A stretch of DNA of 64,000 nt. It comes from Rhynchonema sp. JSB1_4 (Eukaryota; Nematoda; Chromadorea; Monhysterida; Xyalidae). Of this stretch, positions 43,245 to 54,027 are shown one piece after another. Numbering within the stretch: position 1 is the stretch's first letter; each line of letters opens with the position of its first letter. The notes beneath the pieces are model-generated. The model was not told the origin of the DNA. It saw only the letters and a list, made by a program, of their open reading frames with translations, and ran no database searches. Location of the stretch: positions 20,562-84,561 of the forward strand of contig JASAMV010007725.1 in the NCBI GenBank assembly GCA_030248065.1. The letters are read 5' to 3'. A program made the translations under genes and the position numbers.

Positions 43245-44492
43245 CTGATAAGCAGAAGTACATAATGTTTGTTCATTTGGACTGCCTTGACTTGTTAGTG
43301 GTTGAGCTCGTCATTTAGTGCATGGTAGACTCAATTCATGTTCTTGTTGGCCTAGTTATTGTCAGTTCATTGTTGTTGTTGGTAAATTCGTGTTTCATGT
43401 GTCTTTTTTCATTCCATGTATCAACTGTATGTTCAAATTCTAGCCGCATACCTTTTTTATTTGTTTTGCCATAATGAAAACATAATACTCAATCAATGTT
43501 CTTGTCAGCCTATCTATGTAGTTATTGTCTGTTGATTGTTGGTATTTATAAATTCGTGTTTCATGTTTCTTTTTATTATAATCTTCAGACTCTAGCCGCA
43601 TGGTTTGTTCGTTCTGCCCTAATATCGGTATTATTTGGTGGTGCACTAAATTTAGTATGTAACAATGGTAAGCATGTTTCTAGTATGTAATATTGACTTG
43701 CAGCTGATTAACTTCCAAGCCTGTGCAATTCCGTTGTGATTTTCAAGTGCATTCCCATCATAACCCACATGTATGTCTTTTGTCGTTCAGATTATCAACA
43801 TGAGTTAGATCATAAACACCGATCATGAAATAAAATTTTGAGTGAAAGATGCCTCCCACGCTTACCCAATACAGTTTCGGGAACAACCTTGCCGGGGTTG
43901 CTGGTACACCTTGCCCAGTAAACATCCAATGAAGAGTTTGCGTACCTTAACCATGATTTCAACACCACTTCAAACCTGAAACAAGTTACATACATGCTCA
44001 GATAAAGAAAAAGAACATTATTAAAGTTTAAACTTTATTTTTGTCTTTATGTCAACAACTGTCCTATACGCAGCGTGGTAATGCATAGTTGTTAACACCC
44101 AACTATTTTTGTCTTTTTTGTCTTTATGTCAACAACTGTCCTATACGCAGCGTGATAGAGCATAGTTGTTGACACACGTGTTATTTATGTCTTTGCGTGT
44201 GTCAACAACTATGCATTTCACCGCTGCGTATAGGACAGTTGTTGACATGTCAACAAGTGTCTAGCTACCCCGATTCCTCCCACCTCTGCCAAGAGACCAA
44301 GCCAACCTTATGGTAAGAAAACGTATGAAAGAGAAATTTTTCTGTTTTTGAGAACATTGTGCAATGTGCAATCATCGTGGAAAAAATTTATTGCTCCCTC
44401 ACTTCACTTCGATAATCGTAGTCGTCCTCGTCGTCACCAACACCAACATCAACCAACACTATTGTCGAAAGCTGGCCAGTTTCTGACGCACG

Positions 44493-47400
44493 ATGGAAGA
44501 CTCTAAAGAGCAAAGTGGGAGCTCTGGCTCCAGTTTGTCCGGTCTTTTCGGCGGCGGTGCTCCGATTGGCGGCCAACCAGGTTTTAGTCTTCCTCCTGGC
44601 GGGTTCAGCAACCAGTTGTCGCCGTACCTCGACATCGATCCGTCTATATTTAGACGATCTGAGCCTGAATACATCTTACCAGAGGGTCATGCGCCTCGAA
44701 GAGGACGGTTTGTTACTTTGGGTTTTGGGGCACTGTAGTGGCTGGGGGGGGGGGGTTCCCCCTAAGGGGTATCTATCTCGAGTCAACCCTTAGGGGGGTG
44801 GGGGAAGGATATCTATCTCGAGCCGCCCCAAAGGGTATCTCAAGTAAAGTAGAGTGGCCCTAAAAGCCCCGGGCCCCAGGCCCCGGGGCCCCAACCCTAA
44901 AAGCCCCAAAATCACAGGCCCCGTCCCTAAAAGCCCCAGGGTCTGGGGCCCCGGCCCTAAAGGCCCCGGGGTGAAAGCCCCGGGTGCTTTCGTCGATACC
45001 CTAAAAGCCCCGGGGTCCTGTGTTTGGACCAAATTTCCAAATTTCCAAATTACCTAAAAGCCCCAGGCCCCGTGGTCGGTACTCGGTACCCTAAAAGCCC
45101 CAGGCCCCGTGGTCGGGACCCTAAAAGCCCCGGGCCCCGTGATCGGGACCCTAAAAGCCCCGGGCCCCAGGCCCCGTGGTTGGGACCCTAAAAGCCCCGG
45201 GCCCCAGGCCCCGTGGTCGGGACCCTAAAAACCCCGGGCCCCAGGCCCCGTGGTCGGGACCCTAAAAGCCCCGGGCCCCGCGGTCTGAAATGAGATTGCA
45301 GAAATGAGATGTACTTTCTCCACTAGAACTGTAACATCAATTAACCTATCAAAAAGATCAAATCGACAAATCGAGCTGTTTTGTTTTTCGTTTCACATTC
45401 TCTTAGGGTTAGGGTCCCGACCACGGGGCCTGGGGCCCGGGGCTTTTAGGGTCCCAAAACCACGGGGCCTGGGGCCCGGGACTTTTAGGGTCCCAACCAC
45501 GGGGCCTGGGGCCCGGGGCTTTTAGGGTCCCAGCACCGGGGCCCGGGGCTTTTAGGGTCCCGACCACGGGGCCTGGGGCTTTTAGGGTCCCGATCACGGG
45601 GGCCCGGGGCTTTTAGGGTCCCGACCACGGGGCCTGGGGCCCGGGGCTTTTAGGGTCCCGACCACGGGGCCTGGGGCTTTTAGGGTCCCGACCACGGGGC
45701 CCGGGGCTTTTAGGGTCCCGACCACGGGGCCTGGGGCTTTTAGGGTCCCGACCACGGGGCCCGGGGCTTTTAGGGTCCCGACCACGGGGCCTGGGGCTTT
45801 TAGGGTTGGGGCCAATGACCCCCTGGGGCCTCCCCTGGGGCTTTTAGGGACGGGGCTCGGGGCCCCCGGGGCTTTTAGGGACGGGGCCCGGGGCCCCTGG
45901 GGCTTTTAGGGCCACTCAGTAAAGTAGATTTATGCTTTTCAAAGGCAAAAATAGGTGTTTTTCGACCTCCGGAACCCCTAAAAACCGCGCGCTCCGCGCG
46001 CAAACACCCAAAACTGGTCATTTTAAGCCAATTTTCGGCATATCTTTGGTAGCCTCTGGGGGTATCTCGAGTAACTCCGAAACCTCCCCCCCAGGGTATC
46101 TTGGGTCCAGTGCAGTGTAGTGGCTGGGGGGGGGATGGGGGGGGATTCCCCCCCTAAGGAGTAGGTACCTTGCAACCACCCCTTGGGGGGATGGGGGGGA
46201 AGGGTAGGTACCTTGCAACCACCCCGGAGGGTACCTTGCAACCATCAATTTATGGTTTTTATAGGCAAAAATGGGTGTTTTTCGACCTCAAAACCCCAAA
46301 AATCGCGCGCTCCGCGCGCAAACCTCCATATAATATGTCTTTTAGGCAAATTTTCGGCCAAAACGCAAAAAAGTACCAATTTTTCGCCCAAATTTGCAGT
46401 ATAATGCATGCAAAAACACCCTTTTTTCGGACCTCAGGGGTACCTTGCAACCTTCCGGAGGCTGGGTAGGGGGGTACCTTGCAACCATCTGGATCCATCC
46501 CCCCCCCAAGGGTACCTTGCAACCATTTGCCTGCCACTACACTCAGTGTAGTGGCAGGCAGATGGTTGCAAGGTACCCTTGGGGGGGGATGGATCCAGAT
46601 GGTTGCAAGGTACCCCCTACCCAGCCTCCGGGAGGTTGCAAGGTACCCCTGAGGTCCGAAAAAAGAGTGTTTTTTGCATGCATTATACTGCAAATTTGGC
46701 CGAAAAATTGGTACTTTTTTGCATTTTGGCCGAAAATTTGCCTAAAATACCTATTATATGGAGGTTTGCGCGCGGAGCGCGCGATTTTTGGGGTTTTGAG
46801 GTCGAAAAACACCCATTTTCGCCTATAAAAACCATAAATTGATGGTTGCAAGGTACCCTCCGGGGCATAGCTTGTAAGTCCTTGGTAACTGTAATCTTAA
46901 GCACTATGGGGCGTGAGATTGGCCATCGGGCACTTTAAAGGAGCAAGAAAAGCGGTCGAGCACTTTAAAGGAGGCAGAAAGGCCAGCCTAGCACTTTTAA
47001 GGAGAAAGAAAAGCCGACCGGGCACTTTAAAGGCGTAGAGAGGCCGAATCGCTGTAAAAGGGAGGAAAAATGCCCAAACGCTTGGTATCGGCTAAAAAGG
47101 GCGTCGATCGGCCGTCACTTGGTCTGATGTATAGATTAGTGAGCAAAAAGGGAGTGAAAACGCGCTCGGCGAAAAAAGGGCGTCAAAACGCCCTAGACTA
47201 CTGTAAGCTGTACATGCGCGCTGTTTGCATAAAAAAGGGCGTAGGTTGGCGCCCACCTGGTGTCGCACCCATGTATTATTGAAAAAAGGGAGTGAAAACG
47301 CGCTCGGCGAAAAAAGGGCGTCAAAACGCCCTAGACTACTGTAAGCTGTACATGCGCGCTGTTTGCATAAAAAAGGGCGTAGGTTGGCGCCCACCTGGTG

Positions 47401-50400
47401 TCGCACCTATGTATTATTGAAAAAAGGGAGTGAAAACGCGCTCGGCGAAAAAAAGGGCGTCAAAACGCCCTAGACTACTGTAAGCTGCACATGCGCGCTG
47501 TTTGCATAAAAATGGGCGTAGGTTGGCGCCCACCTGGTGTCGCACCCATGTATTATTGAAAAAAGGGAGTGAAAACGCGCTCGGCGAAAAAAAGGGCGTC
47601 AAAACGCCCTAGACTACTGTAAGCTGTACATGCGCGCTGTTTGCATAAAAAAGGGCGTAGGTTGGCGCCCACCTGGTGTCGCACCTATGTATTATTGAAA
47701 AAAGGGCGTGAAAACGCCCTCGGCGAAAAAAAGGGCGTCAAAACGCCCTAGACTACTGTAAGCTGTACATGCGCGCTGTTTGCATAAAAAGGGCGTAGGT
47801 TGGCGCCCACCTGGTGTCGCACCTATGTACTATTAAAAAAAGGGCGTGAAAACGCGCTCGGCGAAAAAAGGGCGTCAAAACGCCCTAGACTACTGTAAGC
47901 TGTACATGCGCGCTGTTTGCATAAAAAGGGCGTAGGTTGGCGCCCGCCTGGTGTCGCACCTATGTATTATTGAAAAAAGGGCGTGAAAACGCCCTCGGCG
48001 AAAAAAAGGGCGTCAAAACGCCCTTGACCACTGTAAGCTGTACATGCGCGCTGTTTGCATAAAAAAGGGCGTAGGTTGGCGCCCACCTGGTGTCGCACCT
48101 ATGTATTATTGAATAAAGGGCGTGAAAACGCCCTCGGCGAAAAAAGGGCGTCAAAGCGCCATAGACTACTGTAAGCTGTACATGCGTGCTGTTTGCATAA
48201 AAAGGGCGTAGGTTGGCGCCCACCTGGTGTCGCACCTATGTATTATTGAAAAAAGGGCGTGAAAACGCCCTCGGCGAAAAAAAGGGCGTCAAAACGCCCT
48301 AGACTACTGTAAGCTGTACATGCGCGCTGTTTGCATAAAAAGGGCGTAGGTTGGCGCCCGCCTGGTGTCGCACCTATGAATTATTGAAAAAAGGGCGTGA
48401 AAACGCCCTCGGCGAAAAAAAGGGCGTCAAAACGCCCTTGACCACTGTAAGCTGTACATGCGCGCTGTTTGCATAAAAAAGGGCGTAGGTTGGCGCCCAC
48501 CTGGTGTCGCACCTATGTATTATTGAAAAAAGGGCGTGAAAACGCCCTCGGCGAAAAAAAGGGCGTCAAAACGCCCCAGACTACTGTAAGCTGTACATGC
48601 GCGCCGTTTGCATAAAAAAGGGCGTAGGTTGGCGCCCACCTGGTGTCGCACCTATGTATTATTGAAAAAAGGGCGTGAAAACGCCCTCGGCGAAAAAAAG
48701 GGCGTCAAAACGCCCTAGACTACTGTAAGCTGTACATGCGCGCTGTTTGCATAAAAAGGGCGTAGGTTGGCGCCCGCCTGGTGTCGCACCTATGAATTAT
48801 TGAAAAAAGGGCGTGAAAACGCCCTCGGCGAAAAAAAGGGCGTCAAAACGCCCTTGACCACTGTAAGCTGTACATGCGCGCTGTTTGCATAAAAAAGGGC
48901 GTAGGTTGGCGCCCACCTGGTGTCGCACCTATGTATTATTGAAAAAAGGGAGTGAAAACGCGCTCGGCGAAAAAAGGGCGTCAAAGCGCCATAGACTACT
49001 GTAAGCTGTACATGCGTGCTGTTTGCATAAAAATGGGCGTAGGTTGGCGCCCACCTGGTGTCGCACCCATGTATTATTGAAAAAAGGGAGTGAAAACGCG
49101 CTCGGCGAAAAAAACGACCGTCAATTTGCCGAGGGCTAATGTGCATTGTGGATTTTCGATCAGGGTGGGGTTTCATACAACTTGCTGATCGGATCGGATC
49201 GAACCAGTACTGCCTTGCATACGTGACTTTTTTGAATTAGTTCTTTAGTTATACGACAATTTCGACCAGCGTAGATGTTCTCCGACCTAAACTAAATAAC
49301 TTTTAAGCTGGGCGGTATTAGTGGAAATAAAATTTCTTAATATCCTCAATGCAAGAATCACGCGTGCGTGACCACGGCAAGTCACATCCAATCCGATCAC
49401 CAAGTTTGATATCGCTCAAAGCAAACCCCCTCAATCCTGCATACAGTATTGTGTATTGTGATCCTGTATTCTACAGGGTCTTTTAGTTTTCCTTTTCCGT
49501 CTCTGTTTGCGCAGAGGGCTGATGCACCAGGTCATCGTAGCTCCACATGATCCCTGGCGGTGCTGTAGGATGTGGGTACATTACGTAGATCACTGGTCGT
49601 CGTCAAATTCATGGCAACAAAGCTGCCATCCAAGAAAGAGGTAGTTTGACATCCAAGTGATATGCGTGCTGGTTTAATTTGATGACAACAGTGTAGAACC
49701 ACACGCACCACCGGAGTTTTCTACATAAAAACCCACAGGCCTGCACTCGGCGTCTACACCGTAACCTTCCGTCAGCGGAATTACGCAGCTCAGCGTCACT
49801 TTGTGACAGACCGCCTGTTGCAGGTGTCATTTTAAAGCTTTCAGTCCTGTTCAGGCAGGTGATGTGCATGACATTCTCCTAAACATCAGCCAAATCTTCC
49901 GTGCAACGTAACTGTGTAGACATTCCTGGAACCCCTGGACCAGCCCTGGTCACCGCTTATCGCTTTAGAAAATCAAGATAGACAGAAACTTCCGCTTGTC
50001 AACAAAATATCAGACCTGGTACATGTCCAGCGTTCTTTAGACCGCTTGTATGACGGCACAAAGCGATTTTCGTCATATCATTTTTGCCAAAGATATGTTT
50101 CTTCTTATTTTTGTATGGCGGAGGGAAACATTCGTCGAGCTTGATAAGATAAAGATGAAGATTTTGCAGATGAAATTGGGGATATGAAAATGAGAATGTT
50201 AGCGTGTGAATCACAATGCAAACATGAAACTTGCACCCTTAGCGGTGAACAACACAGTGGAACAAACAGCGCGCATGCACAGTTTATAGCAGTCTAGGGC
50301 GCTTTGACGCCCTTTTTTCGCCGAGCGCACTTTCACTCCCTTTTTTCAATAATACATGGGTGCGACACCAGGTGGGCGCCAACCTACGCCCATTTTTATG

Positions 50401-53400
50401 CAAACAGCGCGCATGTGCAGCTTACAGTAGTCTAGGGCGTTTTGACGCCCTTTTTTCGCCGAGCGCGTTTTCACTCCCTTTTTTCAATAATACATAGGTG
50501 CGACACCAGGTGGGCGCCAACCTACGCCCTTTTTATGCAAACAGCGCGCATGTACAGCTTACAGTGGTCAAGGGCGTTTTGACGCCCTTTTTTTTCGCCG
50601 AGCGCGTTTTCACTCCCTTTTTTCAATAATACATAGGTGCGACACCAGGTGGGCGCCAACCTACGCCCATTTTTATGCAAACAGCGCGCATGTACAGCTT
50701 ACAGTAGTCTAGGGCGTTTTGACGCCCTTTTTTTCGCCGAGGGCGTTTTCACGCCCTTTTTTCAATAATACATAGGTGCGACACCAGGTGGGCGCCAACC
50801 TACGCCCATTTTTATGCAAACAGCGCGCATGTACAGCTTACAGTAGTCTAGGGCGTTTTGACGCCCTTTTTTTCGCCGAGGGCGTTTTCACGCCCTTTTT
50901 TCAATAATACATAGGTGCGGCACCAGGTGGGCGCCAACCTACGCCCATTTTTATGCAAACAGCGCGCATGTACAGCTCACAGTAGTATATGGCGTTTTGA
51001 CGCCCTTTTTTTCGCCGAGCGCGTTTTCACTCCCTTTTTTCAATAATACATAGGTGCGACACCAGGTGGGCGCCAACCTACGCCCTTTTTATGCAAACAG
51101 CGCGCATGTACAGCTTACAGTGGTCAAGGGCGTTTTGACGCCCTTTTTTCGCCGAGGGCGTTTTCACGCCCTTTTTTCAATAATACATAGGTGCGGCACC
51201 AGGTGGGCGCCAACCTACGCCCATTTTTATGCAAACAGCGCGCATGTACAGCTCACAGTAGTATATGGCGTTTTGACGCCCTTTTTTTCGCCGAGCGCGT
51301 TTTCACTCCCTTTTTTCAATAATACATAGGTGCGACACCAGGTGGGCGCCAACCTACGCCCTTTTTATGCAAACAGCGCGCATGTACAGCTTACAGTGGT
51401 CAAGGGCGTTTTGACGCCCTTTTTTTTCGCCGAGCGCGTTTTCACTCCCTTTTTTCAATAATACATAGGTGCGACACCAGGTGGGCGCCAACCTACGCCC
51501 ATTTTTATGCAAACAGCGCGCATGTACAGCTTACAGTAGTCTAGGGCGTTTTGACGCCCTTTTTTTCGCCGAGGGCGTTTTCACGCCCTTTTTCAATAAT
51601 ACATAGGTGCGACACCAGGTGGGCGCCAACCTACGCCCATTTTTATGCAAACAGCGCGCATGTACAGCTTACAGTAGTCTAGGGCGTTTTGACGCCCTTT
51701 TTTTCGCCGAGGGCGTTTTCACGCCCTTTTTTCAATAATACATAGGTGCGACACCAGGTGGGCGCCAACCTACGCCCTTTTTATGCAAACAGCGCGCATG
51801 TACAGCTTACAGTGGTCAAGGGCGTTTTGACGCCCTTTTTTTCGCCGAGGGCGTTTTCACGCCCTTTTTTCAATAATACATGGGTGCGACACCAGGTGGG
51901 CGCCAACCTACGCCCTTTTTTATGCAAACAGCGCGCATGTACAGCTTACAGTAGTCTAGGGCGTTTTGACGCCCTTTTTTTCGCCGAGCGCGTTTTCACT
52001 CCCTTTTTGCTCACTAATCTATACATTAGACCAAGTGACGGCCGATCGACGCCCTTTTTAGCCGATACCAAGCGTTTGGGCATTTTTCCTCCCTTTTACA
52101 GCGATTCGGCCTCTCTACGCCTTTAAAGTGCCCGGTCGGCTTTTCTTTCTCCTTAAAAGTGCTACGCTGGCCTTTCTGCCTCCTTTAAAGTGCTCGACCG
52201 CTTTTCTTGCTCCTTTAAAGTGCTCTGGACGGCCAACCATTCTCCCTCTACAGTTACCAAGGACTTACAAGCTATGCTCCGGGGTGGTTGCAAGGTACCT
52301 ACCCTTCCCCCCCATCCCCCCCTCCAGCCACTACACTGCTTGGGTCGATTGGCCTGCCACCACGCTGTTTTGGGGGCATGACTTTTTGTGCATTTATCCG
52401 TGCCAGTGTAGTTCCTGGTCCGGAGGGGGAGATAGCGGACCCTCCGTTTTTTTCGTAGGGAGAGATAGTGTACCCCCGAGGGGGGAAGGGGGGAAGACCC
52501 AAATTCGGGAAAAAGTCACTTTTTGAGGTAGAAAATTTGACCTATTTTTGCCCCTTTTTGGAAAAAATTCTTCAAAAGGGCGGACGGGTCAATTTTCACG
52601 GGTAGCTTTGGGTATGCTAACGGGTCTTCGGGGGGGGCACGGCACGGGCGCGGCGCTGTAGCCGGGCCGTAGGCACGGGTCCCGTCTAGTTTTTTCCAAA
52701 AAGAGCAAAAATTTCTAACTTCCCCGTCGGAACCAGAACTACACAGGTCGTACATTATGTATTGCATCGCATCATGTAAAAATGCTGATTATTTTCAGTT
52801 TGGAACTTGCATTCGGTCAAATTGGTGGCGGTGTTGCCGTTGGGTACATGACCGGAACGATTGTGGGTTTAAGACAAGCCGTCGTTGCGCTGCCGTTCAA
52901 ACAATCGGTTGGTGAACTGAGTGTGCTTCGCACGGGCGTATCTGGGTCTGATTTTTGGAGAGTACTGCTAACCCAAAAACCGTTATTATCCCGTGCTTGT
53001 TCGAAAGTTGTCTTTTGAGAAAAAGTTTCAGCCGAGATTCTGTCACGGCCGCGCGCGAAAAAATTTGACTTTTTATACGGGGCCGGTCAAAAGTGGTCAT
53101 AAAATGGATGTTTCTGACGCGCAAAGCGCGCAACTTTTTGACTATGACCACGCGCCCAAACGACTACGTGCCTTGGCGCCCAAACCAACGTGAAAACCAT
53201 CGGCGCTTTCTCGTTGACGACTTTTTGGGCGCAACAGGTCGTCGACCAACTATGACTCCACCTTTAAGGTGGAAATAAGCGTGTTTTTGCATGCAATTGT
53301 ACTGCAAAAATACTCATTTTTAACATTTTGGCCAAAAATGACCTTTTTGTGCCTGCTTTCGCACGTAGCGGGCGATTTTTTGGTATCCGAGGTCGAAAAA

Positions 53401-54027
53401 CACCCATTTTTGTGTGAAGTTCAATGGGCGCAAGCTGCCATTTGGGTTGGTGCATGGCACCTACCTACCCAGCGCCCCTGTCCCCTCGATGTTGGTGCAG
53501 GATACCACCGCCTTGGGCTGGCTGCCCCCTAGCACTGCACTGCCCCTAAGCACCACCTTTTACAAACACTACTGATGCTTCGTTGTTTAAAAATTCAGCA
53601 ATCTTAATGTGAAATGTAGTTCGGTCATGATTGCAGTCCCGGGCGTTGTACTTCAATCATCTGCTCAATTACCACGTCAAGTACGCGCCAGCAGCCGCGC
53701 GTCCGGTTGGCATCATAATGTTGTACTACAGCTTGGTCGGGGTGCTCGTATCTACTGCTGCTGGTGCGTTGGTTTTTCTTTTCCTTGAGAATCAGGGTCA
53801 ATATCCATGCGTCAAATTTAGGAGTGGACGACGAATTGAATACGTTATCGGCCGGCGCAATAACCGGTGCCATCTACAAGTCACCGGCGGCCTATCGTCA
53901 ATTCAAAAACGGACTTCAAAAATCAGCACTTGAGCTGGCCAAAGGTGTTGGTGTCGGTTCGGCAATCGCTGCTGCTGGAATTGTGCTCACGCCGTTTGCG
54001 CTGCAGTTTAGGAGTGTCTTTGGATAG
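44493..54027 (+). CDS. TIMM23: TIM23, mitochondrial inner-membrane translocase channel
   Basis: Core subunit of the presequence translocase that moves matrix proteins across the inner membrane with TIM17 and TIM50. Four exons: 44493-44707, 52799-52907, 53637-53763, 53822-54027; phases close to 218 residues (human 209). Exon 1 encodes the intermembrane-space part, with a Gly/Ser-rich start and the family signature SPYLDIDPSIF...PEYILPEGHAPRRGR. Exons 2-4 encode the Tim17/22/23 membrane domain (LELAFGQIGGGVAVGYM, NHLLNYHVKYAPAAARP, VDDELNTLSAGAITGAIYKS). Intron 1 is 8.1 kb and almost wholly nested transposons; intron 2 (729 bp) carries element debris. A frameshifted choice of donor (52911) would break the frame, so GTTGGT at 52908 is used. 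Confidence 0.92.
44852..45917. mobile_element. GC-rich foldback element with tandem-repeat arms
   Basis: 1066 bp with terminal inverted repeats GAGTGGCCCTAAAAGCCCC and an exact 9-bp duplication AGTAAAGTA (44843-44851, 45918-45926). Both arms (44852-45290 and 45410-45917) are tandem copies, in opposite orientation, of units such as GGGGCTTTTAGGGTCCCGAC. The spacer of about 115 bp is AT-rich. Tandem-repeat arms plus a 9-bp duplication is the layout of Drosophila Foldback elements. Repeat-driven open frames (GTLKAPGP...) are not genes. Confidence 0.88.
47150..49113. repeat. left satellite array, about 14 units of 138-140 bp
   Basis: Units begin GGG(A/C)GTGAAAACG; measured starts are 47150, 47288, 47426, 47565 and 47704. 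Each contains GGGCGTCAAAACGCCC and, in many units, GGGCGTGAAAACGCCC. These are perfect 6-bp stems with CAAA or GAAA loops. A third GC-stem GGGCGTAGGTTGGCGCCC follows. Unit variants are mixed along the array. Confidence 0.9.
49114..50261. other. single-copy spacer of the palindromic element
   Basis: No recognised protein. A minus frame at 49609-49869 (86 codons) lacks motifs. At about 49257-49325 there is a diverged copy of the inner hairpin of the AGGCAATCC MITE family (compare CGACCAGCG, AATAACTTTTA and ATTAGTGG with 29067-29140), showing that an older element once sat here. Confidence 0.55.
50262..52005. repeat. right satellite array, inverted, about 12-13 units
   Basis: The same unit as 47150-49113 in the opposite orientation, beginning with GCAAACAGCGCGCATGTACA-like text and ending in TCACTCCCTTTTTGCTCACT. 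Together with the left array it can form a stem of nearly 2 kb. Confidence 0.9.
52908..53636. repeat. element debris in TIM23 intron 2
   Basis: About 53280-53545 carries the shared internal module (GCATGCAATTGTACTGCAAA, then AGGTCGAAAAACACCCATTT) and an end reading TAGCACTGCACTG, like the right edge at 24962. No second terminus or target duplication could be fixed. Confidence 0.45.

Larger units (their letters stand above)
41743..44261. mobile_element. 2.5 kb element with inverted arrays of TGTCAACAAC boxes
   Basis: The outer termini GACACTTGTTGACA and its complement enclose inverted arrays, about 41743-41960 and 44035-44261. The box TGTCAACAAC or its complement appears about six times on the left and seven on the right, alternating in orientation roughly every 38 bp. 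Units also share ACCACGCTGCGTATAGGACA. The 2 kb middle holds a TTAA-flanked MITE and a possible captured exon pair. No target duplication or transposase was found. Confidence 0.65.
46866..52276. mobile_element. 5.4 kb palindromic satellite-armed element
   Basis: The terminal inverted repeats start CATAGCTTGTAAGTCCTTGG. An exact 8-bp duplication CTCCGGGG lies at 46858-46865 and 52277-52284. Subterminal regions (46866-47149 and its mirror 52006-52276) carry four spaced GCACTTTAAAGG-like boxes. The arms are tandem arrays of a 138-140 bp unit, about 14 copies on the left and about 12-13 inverted on the right. The spacer 49114-50261 has no recognised gene. The eight-base duplication and CA-start terminus suggest mobilisation by a hAT transposase, which is absent here. 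Confidence 0.88.
46108..52338. mobile_element. composite B insertion, head-to-head copies
   Basis: The whole block is flanked by the exact 8-bp repeat CTTGGGTC (46100-46107, 52339-52346); the intact A element shows the same octet once (24519-24526 area). It contains two B-type elements in opposite orientation meeting at about 46537 (CACTACACTCAGTGTAGTG), which makes a palindrome of about 320 bp per arm. The second B element runs to 52338 and is split by the 5.4 kb element. Confidence 0.8.
44731..52367. mobile_element. element A in TIM23 intron 1, interrupted twice
   Basis: Starts CACTGTAGTGGCTGG and ends GCCACCACGCTG, with an exact 8-bp duplication TTTTGGGG (44723-44730, 52368-52375). Without its insertions it would be a few hundred bp, like the intact copy at 24125-24544. 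It is interrupted by the GC-rich element (44852-45917) and by the composite insertion (46108-52338). Confidence 0.82.

Noticed and set aside
45405..45420. TTAGGGTTAGGG as a telomere seed
   Set aside because: Only two units, and it arises where CTTTTAGGG repeat text meets the spacer edge.
45409..45815. Frames reading GTLKAPGPVV repeats in the GC-rich element
   Set aside because: Stop codons are rare in this GC-rich tandem repeat on either strand; no start context, splice sites or family match.
47092..49176. Long minus-strand frames with a 46-residue repeat (MRHQVGANLRPF...) over the satellite
   Set aside because: The unit is 138 bp, a multiple of three, so stop-free frames repeat by arithmetic. 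They break wherever units are 139 or 140 bp, and the sequence is hairpin-structured.
46866..52276. CRISPR-like array interpretation of the regular repeats
   Set aside because: Units are contiguous 138-140 bp satellites without unique spacers, arranged as a palindrome with transposon duplications in an animal intron.
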